Assembly (NCBI RefSeq): GCF_002269255.1
Contig: NZ_CP022823.1
Coordinates: forward strand, 2,914,001 to 2,978,000
Reading direction: 5' to 3'
DNA length: 64,000 nt
DNA from: Klebsiella quasivariicola
Lineage (GTDB): Bacteria; Pseudomonadota; Gammaproteobacteria; Enterobacterales; Enterobacteriaceae
Made by a program: the position numbers and the translations under genes. A model generated the notes under the pieces. That model was not told where the DNA came from. It was given only the letters and a program-made list of their open reading frames with translations, and made no database searches. This document shows positions 41,788 through 52,151 of this stretch, piece after piece (the stretch's first letter is position 1; the number at the start of each line of letters is the position of its first letter).

Positions 41788-43299
41788 ATGAAAGAGAAAA
41801 AGACAACCATACCGCCTGCCGGTGCAGTCAAGCCAACGACTGCGACTAAAAAACGTCTCCTGATGATGGCGCTGCCAATTATCGTTGCCGTACTGTTATT
41901 GTTCGTTCCGGTCCCGGACGGCCTGCCGCCGTACGCCTGGCACTACTTCGCTATCTTCGTCGGGGTGATCGTTGGGTTGATTTTTGAACCGCTGCCCGGC
42001 GCCGTTATCGGCATCACCGGCGTAGTGGTCATCGCGCTGTGCAGCCAGTGGCTGCTGTTCAGCCCGGATCAGATGGCCGCGCCAGGCTTCAAAATGGCCG
42101 GCGCCTCCTTTAAGTGGGCGGTGAGCGGCTTCGGCAACTCCACCGTGTGGCTTATCTTCGGTGCGTTCATGTTCGCCGCCGGCTACGATAAAACGCAGTT
42201 CGGCCGCCGCCTGGCGCTGATTCTGGTGAAATATCTTGGCCGTCGCAGTCTGACGCTCGGCTACGCCATCACCTTCGCGGATCTGCTGCTGGCGCCGTTT
42301 ACGCCGTCTAACACCGCACGCAGCGGGGGGACTATCTACCCGATTATCGCTAACCTGCCGCCGCTGTACGGTTCAAAGCCAAACGACCCGAGCGCACGTA
42401 AAATCGGTTCCTATCTGATGTGGGTAGCGATCACCGCCGCCTGTATCACCAGCTCGATGTTCCTGTCGGCACTGGCGCCGAACCTGCTGGCGCTGGCGCT
42501 GGTAAAAAGCATTGTCGGCATCAATATCTCCTGGGGCACCTGGTTTATCGCCTTCCTGCCGCTCGGCGTGCTGCTGATCCTCGCCATGCCGCTGCTGGCC
42601 TACTGGTTCTACCCGCCGGAGGTGAAAGTCAATAACGAAGTGCCGCTGTGGGCCGCACGTGAACTGGAAAAACTGGGCAAACTGTCGCGCAATGAAATCC
42701 TGCTGCTGGTGTTCGTCTGCTTCGCGCTGATGATGTGGATCTTCGCCGCCGACTGGATTGAGCCGGCGCTGGCCGCCCTGCTGGTTATCGTACTGATGCT
42801 GTGGACCGGCGTGCTCTCCTGGAGCGACATCACCAACAACAAAGCGGCATGGAACACCTTTGTCTGGTTCGCCACCCTGGTGGCGCTGGCCGACGGCCTC
42901 TCCTCCACCGGCTTTATCGCCTGGCTGGGTAAAGAGGGCGGCGCGCTGATGAGCGGCATCTCTCCGGGCATGGCGACCATCGTTCTGCTGCTGGCGTTCT
43001 ACCTGCTGCACTATCTGTTTGCCAGCACCACCGCGCACACCACCGCGCTGCTGCCGGCCATGCTGACCATTGCCTCGACAATCCCGGGGATGAATATGGA
43101 AGTGTTCGTCCTGCTGATGGTCACCTCGCTGGGCGTGATGGGGATCATCACCCCGTACGGTACTGGCCCAAGCCCCATCTACTACGGCAGCGGCTACCTG
43201 CCGACCAAAGATTACTGGCGCCTCGGCACCATCTTTGGCGCCATCTTCCTGGCCGCCCTGCTGCTGATTGGCTATCCGTGGATGTCCATGATGTTCTGA
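41788..43299 (+). CDS. DASS-family dicarboxylate/anion transporter (CitT/TtdT-like)
   Basis: 503 residues with about 12-14 helices, from ATG 41788. The divalent anion:Na+ symporter fold is shown by two SNT-like substrate loops: TPSNTARSGGTIYPI (about 175-189) and ASTTAHTTALLPA (about 416-428). It is closest in character to CitT/TtdT exchangers, which trade citrate or tartrate for succinate. Next to a fumarate reductase and fumarase, it most likely imports malate, fumarate, tartrate or similar and exports succinate; which one cannot be read. The ribosome site is weak. An intrinsic terminator separates it from the fumarase. Confidence 0.88.
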   Translation: MKEKKTTIPPAGAVKPTTATKKRLLMMALPIIVAVLLLFVPVPDGLPPYAWHYFAIFVGVIVGLIFEPLPGAVIGITGVVVIALCSQWLLFSPDQMAAPGFKMAGASFKWAVSGFGNSTVWLIFGAFMFAAGYDKTQFGRRLALILVKYLGRRSLTLGYAITFADLLLAPFTPSNTARSGGTIYPIIANLPPLYGSKPNDPSARKIGSYLMWVAITAACITSSMFLSALAPNLLALALVKSIVGINISWGTWFIAFLPLGVLLILAMPLLAYWFYPPEVKVNNEVPLWAARELEKLGKLSRNEILLLVFVCFALMMWIFAADWIEPALAALLVIVLMLWTGVLSWSDITNNKAAWNTFVWFATLVALADGLSSTGFIAWLGKEGGALMSGISPGMATIVLLLAFYLLHYLFASTTAHTTALLPAMLTIASTIPGMNMEVFVLLMVTSLGVMGIITPYGTGPSPIYYGSGYLPTKDYWRLGTIFGAIFLAALLLIGYPWMSMMF

Positions 43300-43306
43300 T
43301 TCATAA

Positions 43307-43332
43307 CCGCCGGGACTACCCCGGCGGTTTTT
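43307..43332 (+). terminator. Intrinsic terminator/attenuator between transporter and fumarase
   Basis: Perfect 8-bp stem CCGCCGGG-ACTAC-CCCGGCGG followed by five T, 7 bp after the transporter stop and 22 bp before the fumarase ATG. The fumarase therefore depends on read-through or a promoter overlapping the transporter's end. Confidence 0.82.
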
Positions 43333-43353
43333 ATCTTTATGGAGTAAGTGATT

Positions 43354-45006
<1,653 letters not shown>

Positions 45007-45030
45007 CGCTCTCCTCTGACGCTAATTCAG

Positions 45031-45060
45031 GCCGTCGCCGTTTGGGTGACGGCTTTTTTT
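45031..45060 (+). terminator. Intrinsic terminator of the fumarase gene
   Basis: Stem GCCGTC...GACGGC, extended by inner pairs (GCC/GGT), followed by seven T, 25 bp after the stop. Confidence 0.88.
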
Positions 45061-45167
45061 ATGCCCGCGCGCCCCGGCTTGAATTCACTTCGCGCCAGGC
45101 TATGCTCATCTAAAAGCCCTCCGTTTTTTGCTGAAAAATAACAATAATTCTTATCTCAGGTGCCGCT

Positions 45168-46784
45168 ATGAACAGGATGAGCATCGTTATCCTCTGGGCG
45201 CTGGCGCTGTTGGTGCTCCAGCCAGCGCAGGCCGCCGAACCGCGACAGCAGCCAACGGCCCGTGAACAGGCGCGCACGGTGTATATTTTCCACCAGCCGG
45301 TAGTGATGCTGCAGGCCACCTTTGGCCAGACGACGCCTGAAGAGCGCGTTTTGCGCACCCGCAGCGCCCTGCGCGCGTTTACCGAGGATGATATTCGCCA
45401 GCCACTGCGGATCGTGCCGGTTATCCGCTATGGTCAGCCAGGCCGACTGTTTATGATGAACGGCAAGCCGGTACTGCTGCTGAGCCAGGGGGATCTTGAT
45501 GAGGGCGACGATTTAACCCTCGACCAGGCGGCCCAGCGGGTGCTGGCGCGAATGGAAGCCCAGCGCACCGGTTTGCGGGAACAGTTCAACACCCGCTATC
45601 TGCTGCTCTCTGCCGGCAAAGCGCTGGCCGGGGCGCTGCTGCTGGCGCTGTTTTACTACAGCGCCTTTCGCGCCTGGCGACGCGTGCGGCGTTTTTTCCT
45701 GCTGCGGATCCTCGAAAAACGCAGCGCCATTCCCCAACACTGGCGGCGCTATCTCGGCAATATTGAAGTTCGACTCTATGCGGTGCTGGTTATCTTTATC
45801 GGCATGCTGGCCTGTTATCTCTGGCTGAGCTGGGTCTTCAGTTTATTTCCCTGGACGCGGGTATGGAGCGAATCACTGGGCGAATGGTCGCTGGGCGTGA
45901 TCCGCGATCTCTCGCTGTCGATTGTCGCCTCCCTGCCGGGGCTGATGATTGTGGTGCTTATTTTCCTCCTCACCTGGCTTATCATTCGCCTGGTAAAAGT
46001 GCTTCTCGACCAGGTCGCCGCCGGCCGCATCCAGGTGCCAGGCATCCATCCGGAAACCGTCAGCGCCACCCGCCGGCTGATCTCGGTGGTCATCTGGCTG
46101 TTCGCCCTCTCCGCCGCCTACCCGTTCCTTCCCGGCGCCAACTCCCTGGCCTTTAAGGGCATCAGCGTGTTCTTCGGCCTGATGCTGACCCTCGGGTCGA
46201 CCGGGGTAATGACCCATGCGATGAGCGGCCTGGTGCTGATCTACTCCCGGGCGCTGCGCAAAGGCGACTGGATCCGTCTTGCCGATAATGAGGGACAGGT
46301 CAGCGAGATTGGCGTGCTGGCGACCAAAATTCTCACCCGTGAGAATTACATCGTTACCGTTCCCAACGCGGTGGTGGTCAGCGGGAAAATTATTAATCTC
46401 AGCGCCGGGAGCGCCGATGGCGGGATCAACCTCACCACCAGCGTCACCATCGGCTACGATACGCCGTGGCGTCAGGTTCATGCGCTGCTGGAGCTGGCGG
46501 CAAGACGCACCCCCGGCGTGGATCAGCAAATCGCCCCGGTGGTGCGTAAGCTGGGGTTGCTTGACTGGTACACCTCGTATGAGCTGCAGGTGCGCTTACT
46601 CCCCGCGACGACGCTACCCGAGGGCCGTAACGCGTTGCACAGCAGCATTATTGATGTGTTCAACGAGTTCGGGGTGCAGATAATGTCGCCGAACTTTGTG
46701 ATGCAGCCAAAGGCGGCGGTGGTGGTGCCGCAGGAAGCGTGGTACACCGCCCCGGCCGTCGCGCCGCAGGAACCGGAGAAATAA
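45168..46784 (+). CDS. MscS-family mechanosensitive channel-like protein
   Basis: 538 residues: signal peptide (about 1-22), a periplasmic domain of about 120 residues, then five helices (about 145-165, 203-225, 250-285, 305-325 and 330-360), the last leading into the MscS pore and beta domain. The pore helix region GLMLTLGSTGVMTHAMSGLVLIYSR (key glycines about 338-352) and the following KGDWIRLADNEGQVSEIGVLATKI match MscS. It likely opens under membrane tension to release solutes. The long exported N-terminus places it with larger MscS relatives such as YbdG/YnaI types rather than MscS itself. The repeat island follows its stop. Confidence 0.87.
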   Translation: MNRMSIVILWALALLVLQPAQAAEPRQQPTAREQARTVYIFHQPVVMLQATFGQTTPEERVLRTRSALRAFTEDDIRQPLRIVPVIRYGQPGRLFMMNGKPVLLLSQGDLDEGDDLTLDQAAQRVLARMEAQRTGLREQFNTRYLLLSAGKALAGALLLALFYYSAFRAWRRVRRFFLLRILEKRSAIPQHWRRYLGNIEVRLYAVLVIFIGMLACYLWLSWVFSLFPWTRVWSESLGEWSLGVIRDLSLSIVASLPGLMIVVLIFLLTWLIIRLVKVLLDQVAAGRIQVPGIHPETVSATRRLISVVIWLFALSAAYPFLPGANSLAFKGISVFFGLMLTLGSTGVMTHAMSGLVLIYSRALRKGDWIRLADNEGQVSEIGVLATKILTRENYIVTVPNAVVVSGKIINLSAGSADGGINLTTSVTIGYDTPWRQVHALLELAARRTPGVDQQIAPVVRKLGLLDWYTSYELQVRLLPATTLPEGRNALHSSIIDVFNEFGVQIMSPNFVMQPKAAVVVPQEAWYTAPAVAPQEPEK

Positions 46785-46861
46785 GGGATAACATAGCGGC
46801 ATTTCCGCCGGGTGTCGGCGGCGCCGCTGAGCAAGAACAGCCAGCGCAGTGCCGCGTTTGT

Positions 46862-46896
46862 GCCGGGCGGTGGCTAACGCCTTGCCCGGCCTACGG
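46862..46896 (+). repeat. REP element 1 (diverged)
   Basis: GCCGGGCGGTGGCTAACGCC then TTGCCCGGCCTACGG: a REP-type stem with several changes relative to the three later copies. It opens unit A of the tandem duplication. Confidence 0.75.
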
Positions 46897-46910
46897 TCCG
46901 TGCGGACTGC

Positions 46911-47156
46911 CGTTAATTTATTCACCATTGTTGCTGAAACTGCCGGTGTTACGGCCTCAACATCGCTGAGACGTTCCCGGCAGGCCGGGGGAACAGGGGG
47001 CGGCGGCGACTGGCCGCCCCCTGTGCGCTCCCTGCGCCATAAGAGACATAAGGCAGAAGATCAACCGGGAGCGCAATCTGCCCGGAATTAACACTGGAGT
47101 GGTAGCCCTGCTAAGCGCAGCGCGAGCAGGGAAATTTACGTTTACGACATTATTTC
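46911..47156. repeat. Body of repeat unit A
   Basis: From CGTTAATTTATTCACC to just before the second REP. It contains a strong palindrome around 46992-47023 (CAGGGGGCGGC...GCCGCCCCCTG) and ACGTTCCCGGCAGGCC. It is about 90% like unit B but lacks B's internal ~125 bp. Confidence 0.8.
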
Positions 47157-47188
47157 GCCGGGTGGCGGCTGCGCCTTACCCGGCCTAC
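47157..47188 (+). repeat. REP element 2
   Basis: GCCGGGTGGCGGCTGCGCC followed by TTACCCGGCCTAC, a classical REP consensus, identical to elements 3 and 4. Confidence 0.9.
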
Positions 47189-47203
47189 GTACGTACGACC
47201 TGT

Positions 47204-47592
47204 CGTTAATTTATTCACCATTATTGCTGAAACTGCCGGTGCTGGCGGCCTCAAAATCGCTGAGACGTTCCCGGCAGGCCGGGGCAGCCCGCATGGATGC
47301 GGGCTGAGGGCCGTGTTTTGCACGGACGCTGCCTCGGCCCGACCCGAAGCCTGCCGGGATAAGTCGAAGGGACCGCGCAGCGGCGATTTTGCTGGCCGGA
47401 GCCCGGGGGTACAGGGGGCGGCGGCGACTGGCCGCCCCATGTGCGCTCCCTGCGCCATAAGAGACATAACGCAGAAGATCAACCGGGAGCGCAATCTGCC
47501 CGGAATTAGCATAGAAGTTGTAGCCCTGCCAAACGTTGTGGCCCTGCCAAACATAGTGCGAACAGGGACATTTCCGGTTGTGCCGTTATTTC
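47204..47592. repeat. Body of repeat unit B, with an extra segment
   Basis: The same start and end as unit A, but with about 125 bp more (47285-47409). That segment holds a perfect hairpin CAGCCCGCAT-GG-ATGCGGGCTG and CCGTG-TTTTG-CACGG. Near its right end GCCCTGCCAAAC is also duplicated (47523 and 47541). Confidence 0.8.
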
Positions 47593-47624
47593 GCCGGGTG
47601 GCGGCTGCGCCTTACCCGGCCTAC
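47593..47624 (+). repeat. REP element 3
   Basis: Exact copy of REP element 2 in the same orientation, closing unit B. Confidence 0.9.
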
Positions 47625-47707
47625 GGGGTCTACAGGCGATCTTCGCTTCCCTGGCCCGGCAAGCGCTGCGCCGGAGGGCAATCTATCGGTGCCATACCCG
47701 CCATTTC

Positions 47708-47739
47708 GCCGGGTGGCGGCTGCGCCTTACCCGGCCTAC
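47708..47739 (+). repeat. REP element 4
   Basis: Exact copy of REP element 2, same orientation, 115 bp after element 3 and 35 bp past the pcaC stop. It may protect the 3' end of the pca mRNA. Confidence 0.9.
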
Positions 47740-47773
47740 AACGACTGCCGGGCAATCCGACTCGGACGGCGAC

Positions 47774-48163
47774 TCACCCCTGCGCGGCGTCGATGTCGTC
47801 AAACACCTGCTGCGCCAGATGCATCGTGGCATTGGCCGCTGGCAGCCCACAATACAGCGCAGAGTGCATAATTAACTCTTTCAGCTCATCGCGGGTCACC
47901 CCGTTGTTAAACGACGCGCGCAGATGCATCTTCAGCTCCGCCTCGCGATTGAGAGCGATCAGCATAGCAATGGTGATCATGCTGCGGGTATGGTGATCGA
48001 GCCCCGGACGCGTCCAGGTTTCCCCCCAGGCGTAGCGGGTGATAAAGTCCTGAAACTCTTCATTCAACGGCGTCAGATGCTGCAGCGTACGGTCGACGTG
48101 AACGTCGCCCAATACTTTGCGCCGCACCGCCATGCCGTCCTGATAACGCTGTTTATCTTCCAT
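47774..48163 (-). CDS. pcaC: 4-carboxymuconolactone decarboxylase
   Basis: 129 residues of the carboxymuconolactone decarboxylase family. The conserved core is TRPGLDHHTRSMITIAMLIAL (about 52-72) and EAELKMHLRASFNNGVTRDELKELI (about 75-99). It converts 4-carboxymuconolactone to 3-oxoadipate enol-lactone in the protocatechuate pathway. Last gene of pcaIJFBDC; its start overlaps the pcaD stop by 11 bp. In some bacteria pcaD and pcaC are fused, but here they are separate. Confidence 0.93.
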   Translation of the reverse strand: MEDKQRYQDGMAVRRKVLGDVHVDRTLQHLTPLNEEFQDFITRYAWGETWTRPGLDHHTRSMITIAMLIALNREAELKMHLRASFNNGVTRDELKELIMHSALYCGLPAANATMHLAQQVFDDIDAAQG

Positions 48164-48920
48164 GGCGTTCTCCCTGAAAAAAGCTCAGCAACGCTGAGGT
48201 AAAATGGGTCGGCGCCTCAATATTTGACAGATGCGATGCCGCCAGCACCACCACCTCGGAGGCGGGGATCTGCTGCTGCAGGAAATGAGCGTCATTAACC
48301 GTAGTGACAGGGTCACTTTCCCCGGCGATGATTAACGTCGGTAGCGGGATCTGCCCTACTTCACCCCGCAGGTCGGCGGCGGCCAGTGCCTCGCAGCAGG
48401 CGGCATAACCTTCGGCGTCGGTATGAGTCAGCTGATGACACAGTGCCTCCACCACCTCCGGTGCCTTCTGGCGAAACGCCTGAGTGAACCAGCGGTCCGC
48501 CGCCCCGGCGGCCACCACCGCCATTCCTTCCTGGCGTACCGCCCGCGCCCGCGACAGCCAGCTGGCCTGATCGCCAATGCGCGCCGCGGTGTTGGCAACG
48601 GCCAGCCCATAGAAACGCTCGAGTGCAAAACGGCCAAGCCACAGGCCGGTCAGACCGCCCATCGAGATCCCGCAGAACCAGGCGCGGTCGATATTCAGGT
48701 GATCGAGCAGCGTAATCACATCTTCCCCCAGCTGGGCGAGGGTCACTTTGCCATTTTTCGTGGTTTTACCGTGGCCGTGCGTGTCATAGCGCAGTACCTG
48801 AAAATGGGCGGTTAACGCCTCGATCTGCGGCTGCCACATCGCCCGGGTGGTGCCCAGCGAGTTGGAGAGGACGATAACCGGCGCGCCTTCCGGCCCGTCG
48901 AGTTGATAATCAAGATTCAT
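48153..48920 (-). CDS. pcaD: 3-oxoadipate enol-lactonase
   Basis: 255 residues with the alpha/beta-hydrolase fold. The oxyanion region is LSNSLGTTRAMWQPQ (about 18-32), the nucleophile Ser is in CGISMGG (about 93-99), and the acid/His are in GESDPVT and AASHLSNIE. It opens 3-oxoadipate enol-lactone to 3-oxoadipate. The ATG at 48920 lies within the pcaB end (11-bp overlap); the frame is open 13 codons further but without a better site. Cytosolic. Confidence 0.94.
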   Translation of the reverse strand: MNLDYQLDGPEGAPVIVLSNSLGTTRAMWQPQIEALTAHFQVLRYDTHGHGKTTKNGKVTLAQLGEDVITLLDHLNIDRAWFCGISMGGLTGLWLGRFALERFYGLAVANTAARIGDQASWLSRARAVRQEGMAVVAAGAADRWFTQAFRQKAPEVVEALCHQLTHTDAEGYAACCEALAAADLRGEVGQIPLPTLIIAGESDPVTTVNDAHFLQQQIPASEVVVLAASHLSNIEAPTHFTSALLSFFQGERHGR

Positions 48921-50262
48921 CACGTTGCTCCTGATAACGCGCCAGCACCTGGCGCACAAAGCGTTCGGCGCTGCCGGTCGCCGTTGCCGGGTCCAGCAGC
49001 GTGGTTAAGCGTTCACGAGAGAGATACTGACTGACCTGTGGGTCAGCCGCGAGCAGATCGACCAGCGGAGAGTGACGCTCCAGCGCCTGACGGCACAGCG
49101 CCTCGATATGATGATGCGCCTCGGCTTTGCCGATGAATTCCGCCAGCGCCAGGGTTACCGCCTCGGCCATAATCAGCCCATGGGTGATATCGAGATCGGC
49201 GCGCATCTTCTGCGGGAAGACCTGCATATCGCGCACCAGCGCTTCGCTTTGCGCCAGCGCCCCGCCCACCAGAGTAATCAGCTCCGGCAGCGTCTCCCAC
49301 TCCGCCTGCCAGCCGCCCAGCGCCCGCTCGTGCTGCTGGAGTTGGCTGGCGTAGAGGGTCGCCATCAGCCCCGGCGTGCGCTGGGCAGCGGTCAGGATCG
49401 CCGCGCAGGCCACCGGATTGCGCTTATGCGGCATTGTCGACGAGCCGCCGCGGCCTTCCGCTACCGGCTCGCCCACTTCAGCCACTTCGGTCTGCATCAG
49501 CAGGGAGAAGTCATTGGCGAATTTCCCCAGGGTACCGCAGACGCCGGCAAACCAGGCGCCCGCCTCCAGCAGCCGATCGCGCAGGCTGTGCCACGGGGTA
49601 TCCGGCAGCGACAGACCGAGGATCTGTGCCAGCGCCTGGCCAACCGCCGGCCCTTTCTCTTTTAGCGCGTCCAGAGTGCCCGCGGCGCCGCCAAACTGCA
49701 GCACCAGCAGCCGCGGACGCATCTCGCGCAGCCGCTGCTGCCAGCGCAGGAGCGCGTCGAGGGTGCCCGCCAGCTTCAGGCCAAAGGTCACTGGCAGCGC
49801 ATGCTGCATCCAGGTCCGACCCGGCATGACAGTATCGCGATAACGATCCGCCTGGAGAGCCAGGGCAGCCAACAGCTGCTCAAGCAAGGTCTCAGCGGCA
49901 TCCAGCGCCCCGCGCAGCTGGAGCACCAGTCCGGTGTCGATGGCGTCCTGACTGGTGGCGCCCCAGTGGACGTAGCGCGCAGCCTCAGGATCTCGCGCTT
50001 TTACCTGTACCGTCAGCTGTTTCACCAGCGGGATCGCCAGGTTACCGGCCCCCACCGCCGCCTCGCCCAGCGCGGCAAAATCGATTTCCTCGTGGCGGCA
50101 GGCCGCGACAATCGGCCCGACCGCTTCCGGCGGCACCATCCCGCAGACGGCCTGCGCCTGCGCCAGCGCCGCTTCAAAATCCAGCATGCCCTGCACCCGC
50201 TGCGCGTCGCTGAACCAGTCGGTCAGCGGACTGCCGCGCAGCATTGGGGTCAACAAACTCAT
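48910..50262 (-). CDS. pcaB: 3-carboxy-cis,cis-muconate cycloisomerase
   Basis: 450 residues of the fumarase/aspartase superfamily. The signature GGSSTMPHKRNPVACA lies at about 269-284, and WGATSQDAIDTG at about 98-109. It lactonises 3-carboxymuconate to 4-carboxymuconolactone. It starts 9 bp after the pcaF stop with GGAG upstream, and overlaps pcaD by 11 bp. This length is that of bacterial PcaB, and no truncation is seen. Confidence 0.94.
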   Translation of the reverse strand: MSLLTPMLRGSPLTDWFSDAQRVQGMLDFEAALAQAQAVCGMVPPEAVGPIVAACRHEEIDFAALGEAAVGAGNLAIPLVKQLTVQVKARDPEAARYVHWGATSQDAIDTGLVLQLRGALDAAETLLEQLLAALALQADRYRDTVMPGRTWMQHALPVTFGLKLAGTLDALLRWQQRLREMRPRLLVLQFGGAAGTLDALKEKGPAVGQALAQILGLSLPDTPWHSLRDRLLEAGAWFAGVCGTLGKFANDFSLLMQTEVAEVGEPVAEGRGGSSTMPHKRNPVACAAILTAAQRTPGLMATLYASQLQQHERALGGWQAEWETLPELITLVGGALAQSEALVRDMQVFPQKMRADLDITHGLIMAEAVTLALAEFIGKAEAHHHIEALCRQALERHSPLVDLLAADPQVSQYLSRERLTTLLDPATATGSAERFVRQVLARYQEQRDES

Positions 50263-50271
50263 TCTGGCTCC

Positions 50272-51474
50272 TTAAACACGTTCAATAATCAGGGCGATCC
50301 CCTGTCCGACGCCAATGCACATGGTGCACAGGGCGTAGCGGCCGCCGGTACGCTTCAGCTGATAAGCCGCGGTCATCGCCAGCCGGCCGCCGGAGGCGCC
50401 GAGCGGGTGGCCCAGCGCGATCGCCCCGCCGTTAGGGTTAACGTGGGCGGCATCATCCGGTAAACCCAGATCACGGGTCACCGCCAGCGCCTGGGCGGCG
50501 AAGGCCTCATTCAGCTCGATCACATCCATCTGGGCTAATGTCAGGCCGGTCTGCGCCAGCACCTTACGCACCGCGGGCGCCGGGCCAAAGCCCATGATCC
50601 GCGGTGCGACGCCCGCCGTCGCCACGCCGACCACCCGGGCCAGCGGCTGGAGATCGTTGGCCGCCAGCGCCGTCTCGCTGGCCAGCAGCAGCGCGCAGGC
50701 ACCGTCGTTAACGCCGGAGGCGTTGCCGGCGGTGACGCTGCCGTCGGCGCGCACCACGCCGCGCAGTTTAGCCAGCGCCTCCAGCGAGGTGCTGCGCGGA
50801 TGTTCATCGCGGCTAAACAGCAGCGGCTCGCCTTTGCGCTGCGGCACCTGGACGGCGATCAGCTCATCGGCGAAGCGTCCCGCTTCCTGCGCCGCGGCGG
50901 TGCGCAACTGACTGCGTAACGCAAAAGCGTCCTGGTCGGCGCGTGATATGGCAAACTCGTCGGCGACGTTTTCCGCCGTCTCCGGCATGGAATGGACGCC
51001 GTACAGGGCTTTCATCTGCGGGTTAATAAAGCGCCAGCCGATGGTGGTATCTTCCATCTGCATGCTGCGGCTAAAGGCGCTCTCCGCTTTCCCCATCACA
51101 AACGGCGCGCGGGACATGCTCTCCACGCCGCCGGCGATCATCAGCTGTGTTTCCCCGCTTTTAATCGCCCGCGCCGCAACCCCGATCGCATCGAGGCTGG
51201 AACCGCACAGGCGGTTGATGGTGCTGCCGGGTACGCTCTCCGGCAGCCCGGCCAGCAGCAACGCCATCCGCGCCACGTTGCGGTTATCTTCCCCGGCCTG
51301 GTTGGCGCAGCCAAAGATCACATCGTCAATGCGCGAGGGATCCAGTCCCGGGTTCCGCGCCAGCAGGGCTTTCAATGGCAGCGCCGCCAGGTCGTCGGCG
51401 CGCATCGTCGCCAGGGTACCACCGAAACGGCCAAAGGGTGTACGCACCGCATCGCAGATAAATGCCTGATTCAT
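50272..51474 (-). CDS. pcaF: 3-oxoadipyl-CoA thiolase
   Basis: 400 residues, thiolase family. The nucleophile Cys is in NRLCGSSLDAI (about Cys90), the second His in GGAIALGHPLGASGGRL and the second Cys in YALCTMCIGVGQG. It splits 3-oxoadipyl-CoA into succinyl-CoA and acetyl-CoA, ending the pathway. Two ATGs are adjacent (51477 and 51474); AAGGAA is better spaced for the second, and that gives the family length. It is 10 bp from pcaJ. Confidence 0.94.
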   Translation of the reverse strand: MNQAFICDAVRTPFGRFGGTLATMRADDLAALPLKALLARNPGLDPSRIDDVIFGCANQAGEDNRNVARMALLLAGLPESVPGSTINRLCGSSLDAIGVAARAIKSGETQLMIAGGVESMSRAPFVMGKAESAFSRSMQMEDTTIGWRFINPQMKALYGVHSMPETAENVADEFAISRADQDAFALRSQLRTAAAQEAGRFADELIAVQVPQRKGEPLLFSRDEHPRSTSLEALAKLRGVVRADGSVTAGNASGVNDGACALLLASETALAANDLQPLARVVGVATAGVAPRIMGFGPAPAVRKVLAQTGLTLAQMDVIELNEAFAAQALAVTRDLGLPDDAAHVNPNGGAIALGHPLGASGGRLAMTAAYQLKRTGGRYALCTMCIGVGQGIALIIERV

Positions 51475-51484
51475 CATAGGTTCC

Positions 51485-52141
51485 TTACGCGCTTTCCGCC
51501 AGTTGTTCAAAGGTCAGCGCCACCGGAGTGATGCGCTGCAGCTCTTCAAAAGAGAGACCGTTAAAGATTTCCCGCACCACCGGGCCGCGATCGGTAATGT
51601 CGATCACCGCCAGGTCGGTATAGATCCGGCTGACGCAGCCGACGCCGGTCAGCGGGTAGCTGCAGTGCGCCACCAGCTTGCACTCGCCGTCGCGGGTCAG
51701 GTGATCCATCATCACAAACACCTGACGGGCGCCGATAGCCAGATCCATCGCCCCGCCAACCGCCGGAATCGAATCCGGCGCGCCGGTGCTCCAGTTGGCG
51801 AGGTCGCCGCTGGCGGAGACCTGATAGGCCCCCAGCACGCAGATATCAAGGTGGCCGCCGCGCATCATGGCGAAGGAGTCGCCATGATGGAAGAAACAGC
51901 CCCCCTGCAGGAGCGTGACATACTCTTTGCCGGCATTAATTAGCTCCGGGTCTTCCTCTCCGGGCTGCGGTTTCGGCCCCATCCCCAGCAGTCCGTTTTC
52001 GCTGTGCAGGAACACCTCTTTATCAGCGGGCAGGTAATTGGCGATGCGGGTCGGCAGGCCAATACCGAGGTTCACATACGCGCCTTCGGGAATATCGCGG
52101 GCCACGCGCTGGGCCATTTCGTCACGGGTCAGTTTTTGCAT
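51485..52141 (-). CDS. pcaJ: 3-oxoadipate CoA-transferase subunit B
   Basis: 218 residues, type I CoA-transferase beta subunit. The catalytic Glu is in FLHSENGLLGMGPKP (about 49-50), and GGHLDICVLGAYQVS is conserved. With PcaI it moves CoA from succinyl-CoA to 3-oxoadipate. GAGGAGCC lies before the ATG. It is 10 bp after pcaI and 10 bp before pcaF. Confidence 0.94.
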   Translation of the reverse strand: MQKLTRDEMAQRVARDIPEGAYVNLGIGLPTRIANYLPADKEVFLHSENGLLGMGPKPQPGEEDPELINAGKEYVTLLQGGCFFHHGDSFAMMRGGHLDICVLGAYQVSASGDLANWSTGAPDSIPAVGGAMDLAIGARQVFVMMDHLTRDGECKLVAHCSYPLTGVGCVSRIYTDLAVIDITDRGPVVREIFNGLSFEELQRITPVALTFEQLAESA

Positions 52142-52151
52142 CTCAGGCTCC

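Noticed and set aside
46785..47773. CRISPR array or ERIC element in the repeat region
   Set aside because: Spacing is irregular (295, 436 and 115 bp), the repeats are REP-type, and the unit does not match the ERIC consensus.
47313..47996. 227-codon ORF across the repeat island into pcaC
   Set aside because: Runs through REP elements and antisense to pcaC; its sequence changes character at each repeat boundary.
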